A stretch of 64,000 nt of DNA from Gnetum montanum. Lineage: Eukaryota > Streptophyta > Gnetopsida > Gnetales > Gnetaceae. The position numbers and the translations under genes were made by a program. The notes under the pieces are model-generated. The model made no database searches. It worked only from the letters and a program-made list of their open reading frames with translations, and was not told the origin of the DNA. Of the stretch, positions 20,777 through 29,532 are shown in pieces (position 1 is the first letter of the stretch; every line of letters starts with the position of its first letter). The DNA is taken from positions 367,435 to 431,434 of the forward strand of contig MNCI01020374.1 in NCBI GenBank assembly GCA_015680685.1, given 5' to 3'.

Positions 20777-23605
20777 ATGGCATCAAAATGGGGACCACAA
20801 GAAGAAGGACCATTGCAACTTAGTAAAAAATGACCTTGGGGAAGGAAGAGGACAACCACAACCACAACAACAACAACCCAAAGAACAAGCTATTGAGGTA
20901 ACTCCTACTATTGGATGCTTACGAGAAGAGATTGTGGTGGAATGTGTTTGCCAAATTCCTACTGTAAAGATAGGACAATCTAGATAGGATGAGGTTGTAA
21001 GATCTGAGGCCAACTTGGAGGTCACCCTCATTGAGGCTTGCTTGGAAAAGATCTGAAGTAAGAAGATTCAAATTTTAATCCTCTAAGAACTAAAATTTGG
21101 GCTCTTTCTTAATCTAGTGTTGGAGAAGATTAGGACTTAAATATAAGAGTTTCCATAATGATCTATCTTCTTCATTAGTGAGGAATGATACTTGGAAGAA
21201 ATCTACATCCTTTGGAACAACTGCCAAGGAGATGCCATCGTAAAGATCAAGGACATCACCATTTTCTATTCAATTGATGACATAGTAGAAGCCCTTAGAT
21301 TACCTAACACCTTTACTAAGGTATAGTTGGTAGAGATATCCATCCAAGTAGATCCTGAAGTGACGAAAGAGTGGAGGCAATGGTGCTATGGAGTGGATTG
21401 TAAGGAGTATGGTGCCCTTACCAAAGTAGAGTGAACCTATTTTGAGATTGCAACCTATCACCTCAATTCCATGGTTAGGCCAAGCAAGGGGACAACCTTC
21501 TCTACAAGGGCATGTGCATCTATGAGTAGGAAGTTCTAAGTCAATCTTCCCCAACTTATCTTCTTGAAATTGAGAAGTGGTTTAAGGAGAATGAGAAGGG
21601 TAGGAAGATACTCTCCTTTTCTTGTCTAATTAGAAAACTCTACAAAAGGGGAGGCATAGCCTACTATGTCAATGATGTTACCCACAAGGCTTTTGTCACA
21701 TCATGATAGGAGATGATGAAAGAAAATAATCCTACCAAGCTTAAGGAGGAAGAATTACCACCTCCACTATCACCTATAGCATCAGAGATGACTTCTGAAA
21801 TGGTAGCAAATTCTAAACATCTAAGGAAGCTTAGGAAATAGTAGTTGTGATAACAAGCCTTCAAAGGTGATGGTAAATCCTTGGTTTACCATCCAGCCAT
21901 GAGCCATCTCAATGAGGTTGCCAAGATCATCAGCTGGCCAATGGCCGAATTGGTCTTGATATTCTTCACACAAAGAGACTAGGCCCCTAGTCATGCTAAT
22001 TTGAATGCCAGAGAAGTCACTATGTCCATTCTAGGATAAGCATTCCCTAAAATTTTTGAGAATGCGATAGCCTTCTATGTCATGATAGAAGAAGGGGAAG
22101 GAGAAATAGTCCTAGTCATGTCACCAAAGGATCAAGAGATTATAGTAGAGGTGGTTGTAGACTGAATTAAGGAGGCCTTGAGTGCTCCTATAGTATGTAT
22201 CCCTGATGTTGTTACCATGGTAGATGTTCAAATATGTACAAGAACTAGAAGCAAAGGAATAAGCATAACATAGCACGAAGAAGTGCCAAAGCGACTAGTT
22301 GTAGCGAAGTAGTTGATTCTATAGATCTTCAATCTTCTAGAAGATATTGTAGCCACCTAGTCATAGTTGTTGGAGATAAGGATCAAATTGCTCATTGCTC
22401 ATGTGCAACTTGAGGAGACCATCACTAGTAATTGAAAATTGGTGATAGAGGTTATGGAACTTAGATCCCATTTTTTAATCCATCCATTTTCAAGCCCAAA
22501 CTTACTAAAGATAAAGCTTTCTAATAGATTTAACAAAGAATCTAGGAGGCCAATAATGTGAAAGAAATGATAGTCTTTAATGCATCACTATATGAAGTAA
22601 TGATGAATTCCACTAGTCATGACCTTCAACAAACACATAAATAGAATCTCATTCTAACTTAAGAAAATCATTGTCTATGAAAATCTGAGCAATAAAAAGA
22701 ACAATTGGTAGAGTACATCCATTAGTAGCAGTAACAACTTACCAAAGTTAACTAGAATGCGAGAAGATTAGCTATTGAGAATATGAACCTCTTAATGGAT
22801 GAGGCTTGTGCCCTTTGCCAGAAGACTATCATTGAGATCATTATCTAGAAGAATAAGAACTTAAGTATGAAAAAGTGAAAAATCATTATAGGGTCTAGGT
22901 CAAGATGCTCAAGGAATTCAATGAAAATGAAATCAAACTGGCACAAGTAAAGGTAAATGAATCCCTTTAATAACTCCGGTAAATAGGAGACATATGACGA
23001 CCTATCTTTGATGGAATCAACACATATAACTAGGCCAAAATTCACTTAAAGGAGTTGCAAATTGAGGAGATGACTAAATACATGAAGTTAGCCAACCTCT
23101 GGTATGCAAATTTAATAATGTTGATAGTAGAGAGATCCACATCAAAGCTAGAGAAGCAAGTGGATATCCCCTACCTTCTTTATGAGGTGAAGTTTAAGAT
23201 TCATAAAGAAACTAAGAAAAAATTAGAAGTAGTGAATGTAGAGCTTAAGTTTATTAAGAGAAAATTCAAAGATCAAAGATCACTTGTTGAGAACCTAGCC
23301 AAGAGGATGAATGACTATTGAAAACTGCACAACCTTGTTCATACCTTCAACATTAAATGTAAATAATTTGCAATCTAGATTATCAATATGTAGGAGATGT
23401 TTTTCATAATGCCTTGCTCATGAAATTTCTAAGCACTAGCTAGTCTAGGAGAAGCGAATTGAATAATTAACAATCCATGGAGCAAGAAGGAGAAGATGAA
23501 GGTAGTCGTAGTAGTAGTAGGATAGCCTAAATTACCAGTAGGACTGAGACATGATGAGGAGTCATCTGAGCCACATGAGCCTTCATCTTCAACAATGGTG
23601 TGAAA
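20777..23605 (+). pseudogene. Element D ORF3 (plant-transposon-like domain plus coiled coil)
   Basis: Starts MASKWGPQEEGPLQL at 20777, matching MAPEQ, MAPKR and MAPKL starts in E, G and H. A Gln-rich stretch lies near 20850. The conserved domain end, EIEKWFKENEKGRK then ILSFSCLIRKLYKRGGIAYY, lies at about 21567-21660. Acidic and then coiled-coil-like Lys/Glu/Leu/Ile-rich segments follow to near 23320 (for example 23055-23321). The reading frame is split by many stops. Length about 2.8 kb, as in H. The domain resembles what is annotated as plant transposon protein in Athila-type elements; this is from memory and unverified. No transmembrane or envelope signature seen. Confidence 0.6.
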
Positions 23606-23814
23606 ACCTCATCTCAATCCATTTCAATTGGGTAGAACTTGCTAATTTTATCATATGTCCAAATTTTTATATGATGTACAACTTGTTATAACCACTCAAA
23701 TATTTTGTAACATGGTGCTTAGAGTTTGTTTGTTATTATAGTCAGTTAGTCAATCTCTTATCAGTTTCATACTCAAAATTTTGTAAACAACTTTGGTTCC
23801 ATTTTTATTCACTC

Positions 23815-23845
23815 AAAGATGAGTTTTTAGTTAGTCATGGGGGTA
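23815..23845 (+). promoter_or_regulatory. Polypurine tract region of element D
   Basis: AAGATGAGTTTTTAG then TTAGTCATGGGGGTA directly precede TGATGA at 23846. E has the same layout at 32385-32417. Confidence 0.75.
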
Positions 23846-24217
23846 TGATGAAGTCATAGTCAATTAGATGTGTTGATGCATGCCTATTGACACATCTTTG
23901 TTAACACATCCTTTGATGCATTGGTGCATATGTGTCAATGATGATTCACTTGAAGCTTATATAAATAGGCATACTATGCACATGTATGATACCTTTGGTC
24001 ATTTATGTAGTGAAGCTTTTGTAGGACTTAGCCCAAATTCTCTTTAAGTGCTTGTAGTGTGCACTAAGTTGATTGTATAGAGTTTTATTTAAATGCATAG
24101 TATACCTAGATACTTCTACATGATGTCGATAAAATTGAGATTAATTTCTTCCATTGTAGCACTTGGATTAGCACTTAGTTTATTTCCAAGCACTTGAAAT
24201 GCATTTTACTTTCTTAT
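23846..24217 (+). repeat. Element D 3' LTR, first part (U3/R)
   Basis: TGATGAAGTCATAG start, array 23866-23940, TATA TATATAAATAGG at 23958-23969. It runs into GCATTTTACTTTC, as in B (295-310), and is then broken at 24217 by element E. The continuation is 33256-33383. Confidence 0.85.
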
Positions 24218-25078
24218 TGATGAATCATAGTTTGCCAGGCCCCGATATCGGGTACACGATATCGTAGCCTAGATACAATATCGTATACACGATATCATGA
24301 TTCCTGTGCCAACCTATAAATATAGCATTCAGGCACATAGTGAAGGAGTCTTGTGGTAAGTGTTTTGGTTGAGTCTTTTTGTTAGTTTTTAGTTAGCTTT
24401 TAGTTAGCTTTTAGTTCTTTTCCCAAGTGCATGCTCGTAGTGTGATGCTTGTAATTGTACAGAAGCTTTGTTCGAGTGTGGTGTACTTGGACATGCACAT
24501 AATCGGCAATAAAGATCAAGATTACTTCATCATTGTAGCATTCACTTAGTTTTTAATTATTTAATTGTTAATTGTTATTTATTATTTTCTTGGTTAATAT
24601 TTCTTTTATCGTCATTGACTATTTTTGTTGCTAAATGCAAAACGAGTACGTCTTAATCACAGACATTTAAGTGTAACTATGTGGTAACCCAGTAGCGTAT
24701 CGAGTAGTGCTTTGAGTAATGTGTGCTTGGTAATCCCAGAAGTAGTACATGAAGTCCAAGATGTGTATGGATGCTTAAGGATAGATGCTCATCGCACTTA
24801 GGCTAGCTTAGATTTTTCTTCCTATTGCTTATTAGTTTACTCCAATATTTCTCATTGTCTTTGGGAGTAGGGTAGTATTAGAAATTACATCATACACCTC
24901 ACTTTGGACTAAACCATACGTGATAAAGCAAATACTATTCTAGGTGGGAAAATAACAAACTATGATCAATGTATAACTATCTAGATGCCACAACTAGTTC
25001 ATCAGCGGAGTTTGACCAAATCACGTATACACGCTCATATTCGTATGGTTGAGCGTAGGGGTACCTTGACGCTCATCA
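24218..25078 (+). repeat. Element E 5' LTR (861 bp)
   Basis: TGATGAATCATAG to CGCTCATCA. GATATC array at 24241-24302, TATA CTATAAATATA at 24314-24324, polyadenylation signal CAATAAAGATCAAG near 24508. The U5 repeats TGGTAACCCAGTAG and CTTGGTAATCCCAGAAG lie at 24681-24742. Confidence 0.93.
24241..24302. promoter_or_regulatory. GATATC array in U3 of element E
   Basis: Four units: GATATCGGGTACAC, GATATCGTAGCC, AATATCGTATACAC, GATATCATG. They lie 12 bp upstream of the TATA box. The 3' LTR keeps fewer units (32446-32484). The internal array at 28963-29036 uses the same unit. Confidence 0.6.
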
Positions 25079-25079
25079 T

Positions 25080-25097
25080 TGGCACTGTTGCCAGGGA
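25080..25097 (+). promoter_or_regulatory. Primer-binding site of element E
   Basis: TGGCACTGTTGCCAGGGA, three transitions from the tRNA-Asp complement, two base pairs after the LTR end. It is the best-preserved primer site in the window. Confidence 0.8.
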
Positions 25098-25218
25098 TGG
25101 TGCTAGTCATCTAGATTAGTTATATCATATAAGATCACTGTAACAAGCTATTAACGATATATCTTTTAGACAAAAGAAATTAAATTAAATTCAATTAATT
25201 CACACACTATTCACAACA

Positions 25219-27590
25219 ATGTCTCTCTCATAGAATAATGATAACACAACAACTACTGAGGCAATTCATTAGAGAACCAATGAAATTTATGATGAAGAAG
25301 AAGTTTGGAGTACGCAATCTTAGGTAGGAGTTTCATATGTTCATGGACACCCCAACGATACTCAAGGACTCTTGTCATCCAACTCAAACACCTCTAGTGA
25401 GGATGGGACATCCCATAGAATGAGGGGGCTCGTAAGGCCTAGGACCTTCTTAATGGTTAGCAAGAGTACATCAAGGGATGATTGGAAGACTTACAAAAGT
25501 CATGAAGAGTCTTCTAATTTTCTCTCTTCCTTTACTCTTTTAATGTTGGATCATGACATGGATAACCATTCCTCAAGGGTTAGGCATAGAAATAAAACTT
25601 GAACCCATGGGCAAAATTAGGAATGCCAACATGAACATAGACAACATTGTCTCAACTCATGAACTCACAACTTACTTAGTGATGATGAACCCCTACTAGT
25701 CATAGAAAGCCTAATGCATATAATAGAGGCCATTTAGATATCTTGTAGGCATTGCAAAGAAATTTGTCTACCTAGGCTTGATTTAAAAAACTTTCCCAAA
25801 TTTTTAGGAGGATATGAATTAGATCCGCAACATCATTTACAAGCCTCATATGATGCCTCTACATGGAACAACATTGATAATGGATGGCAAAAACTTAAGC
25901 TCTTTCCCATGACACTCATTGGCCAAGAAAAAGTGTGGCATAGGTCTTTAAGGCCAAATTTAATTCATCGAGGGCATACAATGATGAAACTCTTCAACGA
26001 AAGATATCAAACTTGTGCAAGAGTGTTAGCCTTGAGGAGACAAATCCAAGAATGGAAACAAGGGCAACATGAACCCTTGAACATGGCCTTAGAAAGATAT
26101 TACTCATTGTTAAACAAATGCCCAGGCCATGGGTTCTTCAAGAAAAGGCTAATGTATCATAGCATGGATGGGCTTTGTAATGAAACAAGGGAGACCCTAG
26201 GGATGTATGCCCCAGGTCAACTATATGAACCACGAACCCACCAATTCCAAGAGCTTATGAAGTAGGTAGCAAAAGAAGAAGGAGAAATAGCCAAATGGGA
26301 GAATGTTGAAAAATCTCAATCGAACCAAACTCTTAGAGTAACAAATGTCCATAATCGTGAAGAGGAGAAATCAACTCACCTCAAGGAGGTGGAACCATCC
26401 TCATATTTGGAAATACTAAAATCACTAGATGAAATTGAGGCAAAGATTAATAAGATGATGGAGTGGGTACATGAAAAATGCAGAGAATATGCAAACATTA
26501 TTAGAGGTAGAACCATGCAAGATCACTCTAACAACTAGAACAAATAGAGGGTGCCAAGCTTAGAAACAGGATAGAATAACATTTGATAATTGGAAAGAAG
26601 GGTTGAAGAAAATAAGGATAGGAGTTCAACTGCAAATCATAAGTATCAATGTGATGTTTGTCTGTACGATTACCCCAAAGGCCAATGCCTAGTATGCCTA
26701 GTATTGTCACATTTACATGAGCATTGGGAAGGAATGCTACATCTAGAATTTGTATAGAAGTACTATGTCCAACAGTAGTGGCAAAATCCCCAATTGTGGG
26801 GGAGGAGATTGTCAAACGGACCACACCCTTCATATCACTCGAAACCAAGTGCTGATTATGTTTAGCACCCTATTTCTCCAATTGGATCAACATCTTCTAT
26901 TTCACCTCATTGTTATCATTCTCCTGAGTATCATCAATCCATGTCCTCTCCCATAGGACCACCACCTCATGTTCCTTACACTGCTCCTTGCCCTCAATAT
27001 TCTCATCGTTCACCTCCTTCTACATTGCCACTAGTTGTACCAGAATGTTTTGCACCATAACACCAACCAATGAACATTACTTATGCTACTACCGTCAATA
27101 GTAGTGGGAGTCCTCCATAATGTTGGAAGCATCCTTTCTTTAGGCATGGCCATAGAAAGAGATATCATGGTTTTGAAACCATTGCATCCTCCAACTCAGC
27201 ACAAGCCCAACACTATGATGCATCTTCGTCTTCAAACTCAATGCCTCCTATTACCTTATTTAGGCCACCAATTAACACTCTAACAACCATATGACCTAAT
27301 GAATATAACAACATGGGGAGACATATCGATCTTTGCATACTATCTTTTGATCATGGGTGCCATAGTGGGTCAGCTTCTCATCACATGACCACATCTTATA
27401 ATTTGCCCCACTATGCCTACTTTAATCAAGTGTGTGAACCCCAATTTGGGTACATTCCTACCACTACACCAAAAGACACCCAGTGGTTTGGATATGATCG
27501 AACCCCAATATTTCCAATGTGCATGGATTCAAACTTTTCATTTATTAATTCTCGCCATGATCAAAGGTTTATTCATGGGGGATACCCCTA
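25219..27590 (+). pseudogene. Element E gag (long single gag-type ORF, no pol follows)
   Basis: Starts MSLS at 25219 like G gag (MSLPHGNDN), not like the HLDEY-type start of B, C, F and H. A Ser/Arg/His-rich stretch follows. Then come LDLKNFPKFLGGYELDPQHH, a frame from 25909 with KLFNERYQTCARVLALRRQI, EPLNMALERYYSLLNKCPGH and ETRETLGMYAPGQL, and a damaged zinc knuckle CDVCLYDYPKGQC (26650; the His is Tyr). A Pro/His-rich tail follows. It ends with TQWFGYDRTPIFPMCMDS and HDQRFIHGGYP, then a stop. The tail segment corresponds to the protease-RT linker of the pol-bearing elements and is shared with G. Confidence 0.75.
27568..27585 (+). other. Internal polypurine-like sequence of element E
   Basis: TTATTCATGGGGGATACC at the end of the gag-type frame, where D and H have a similar sequence after integrase. 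Confidence 0.35.
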
Positions 27591-28962
27591 ATTCTAATGA
27601 GAAAAATTAGTAAATGTTTTTCCTTTTCTTGGTTTTATAATTTTTTTTTGTTTTCTAATTTTTCATCTTTCAATTTGTCATTTTATCTTTTTGTGGGTAA
27701 TCTCATCTGTGAATAAAATAGTCATGTAACCCATTGGTTGAGGTGTTGTTCTATGCTATCAAGTTACAAGGGACTAAGTATTTGGACAGTGAGCCCATAA
27801 TATCCACCCATCGATTCTCTTAATAAGAGGTTCTACTCTAGGTACGATGATATTCTTGTCATCATTAAAAATTAAAGTAATTTTGTACTCATTATGCCTA
27901 GAGCAAAGAGTGACGAACCAAGAGGGAATGAAAAGGGTGTGACATCAAGGGAACTTGTGGATTCTCTTTGGTGACATCTATATGTGCTATCATGTAGCTT
28001 GGTTGTACTAAGATCCTTGTAGATATAATGAAAACTGGGAGTAAGAGTTGTGATAAAGGCACTCAATAAAGAAACTTAATGCTATGAAGGTTGGCGGTTT
28101 CTCTAGATCACCTTTGGAAAAGAAAAAGTGCCACAGCAGCCCAAAGAAGAAAAAGAAAAGAAAGAAGAGAGGTAGAAAAGAAAGCTCAAGAAAAACATGC
28201 TGTAGACAAATTCGAATCACTCATCCCTTGCACAAAATTTCAAGTGATCGTATACCTTGCTATCATGTTGCTCTTGTGGTTGTCTATCATCGGGATGAAA
28301 TAATGCGATGCCATTGATTAAAGGTATGGACTTGGTTGTGATCTTGGAACGAAAGGCTAATGGTACTTTAATCATGCACAATGCTTTGGATTCATTGTGC
28401 CTAGGGTAAGTTACCTCACGTCCCGATCTTTGCAATCCCTTCTACAATTCATCTCATATCACAGTCCAAGTACTTATAACTTGTGTCTTGTGTGGCATAG
28501 AATCCATACATTCTTGCAGTGGTTTTTAACATGTGTGTGTTTTGTTGCACAAGTTAGATTGCATTTAACCCTTTTAGTGCCTACGAACATTTTAAGGTGT
28601 GGTTACATAAGGGCATGATAGGTTGAAACCTGCATTGGAAAGGATCCACTTGCGTGACTTTTGTAATTTGTACTTGTTATACACTGGCATATCATCTTAT
28701 ACCCTTTGAGTACTACATTACTAAATTTATTCTTTCCTTTATCATCATTTCAACCAAACATTTCTTTGCACCACTACATATCCTTTTTCCTCACCCTATT
28801 CAAGAACTTCATTGTATAATTCTACTTCATTACACTTTTGGTGCCTTAATGTCTACTTAACATTACCCTGAATCTTTTAAATCTACCTCAAATCCTTCAT
28901 TTTTGGCCATGAAAACTCAAAAATTCATCAATTTTACTAAGTACCTTATTTTGGAAGGGATG
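27591..28962 (+). other. Conserved noncoding region of element E between gag and the internal promoter
   Basis: It contains the GGGTGTGAC block (27931-27955) and the hairpin block (28599-28665). A Lys/Arg-rich open frame at 28091-28303 ends in a hydrophobic stretch (VIVYLAIMLLLWLSIIG). A related hydrophobic end, LPWTKCQVFF and LIVLWLSINGKK, can be read in G near 46020-45950 (minus). Whether a small peptide is made is unknown. The rest has no supported gene. Confidence 0.5.
28599..28665 (+). promoter_or_regulatory. Conserved hairpin block of element E
   Basis: GGTTACATAAGGGCAT, then the stem AGGT-TGAA-ACCT (28620-28631), then TTGGAAAGGATCCACTTGC. The fourth pair is T-A here and C-G in C, G and H, so the stem is kept by paired changes. 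Confidence 0.6.
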
Positions 28963-29050
28963 TGATATCAGGTACCTGGTATCGGGTCTGACATGATATC
29001 AAGTCCACACTATCATGTACACAATATCATGTTAACAAAACCTAAATATA
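28963..29050 (+). promoter_or_regulatory. Internal promoter candidate of element E (GATATC array plus TATA)
   Basis: The units GATATCAGGTACCTG, GTATCGGGTCTGACAT, GATATCAAGTCC, CTATCATGTACACA and ATATCATG are followed by CTAAATATATG at 29042-29052. This repeats the layout and the unit of the LTR array (GATATCGGGTACAC). Outside the array and TATA the region is not an LTR copy. ORF3 begins 480 bp downstream. Confidence 0.55.
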
Positions 29051-29304
29051 TGGGTCCCCCAACACATGTAGAATTCATTTTCAAATGTTGATGTGAGGGG
29101 AGTTGTTGCAATTTTCTTCCAAAATTTTTTATGCTTTGTAAGTCTACCATTTAACCATCAATATCTCCTTGTTAATGCTTCGATTTCCCTTCCGATTGAA
29201 CCTACTTAAACCTGGAGTGTTTAACTTAGTCTTGGGGGAGGGGTAGGGTAGAATTTGTGTACAAATTTTTTGAAATTTTCTATCACCTGAAGGATATCAT
29301 AGAG

Positions 29305-29532
29305 GTAAGAAATATTAAGAAATTTTAAAAACTCATGCCAAACTAATTTTCTTCCTTCACCCAAATCATGTAAATTATTGTTGGAGTCACTTGATCAAAT
29401 TAGGCCTGACATTAAAAATTTTAGGGGAATTCCTTAAAAAATCTCTAACTTTGAAATCATACTAAGCAATTAAACTTCAAAATTTATTAAAGGAAATGAC
29501 CTTACTAACAATTGATCCCAGTGTGATTACAG
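29305..29532 (+). other. Candidate leader intron of element E ORF3
   Basis: Donor AGAG|GTAAGA at 29305 and acceptor TGATTACAG| at 29532, which directly precedes the ORF3 ATG at 29533. G and H show GGTAAG donors and TGTAG/TATAG acceptors at the same places, giving introns of 228 (E), 314 (G) and 320 nt (H). TATCACCTGAAGGATATCAT before the donor is also conserved in G. Splicing is inferred from sequence only. Confidence 0.45.

Larger units (their letters stand above)
13795..24217 (+). mobile_element. Element D: gag-pol-ORF3 Athila-like element lacking its 5' end
   Basis: Order on the plus strand: truncated gag, protease, RT, RNase H, integrase, about 1.7 kb conserved noncoding, internal promoter array, ORF3, polypurine tract, 3' LTR from 23846. 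The LTR is cut at 24217 by element E and continues at 33256-33383, where element F starts. All reading frames carry many stops. With H it gives the full gene order of this element group. Confidence 0.85.

Noticed and set aside
20777-23605. ORF3 as an envelope gene
   Set aside because: No signal peptide, transmembrane segment or fusion-peptide-like stretch could be found in any of the four copies; coiled coil and a transposon-protein-like domain fit better.
24241-24302. Regularly spaced palindromes as a CRISPR-like array
   Set aside because: Units are 6-10 bp with 5-14 bp spacers, vary in sequence and sit in the U3 of an LTR in a plant-type genome.
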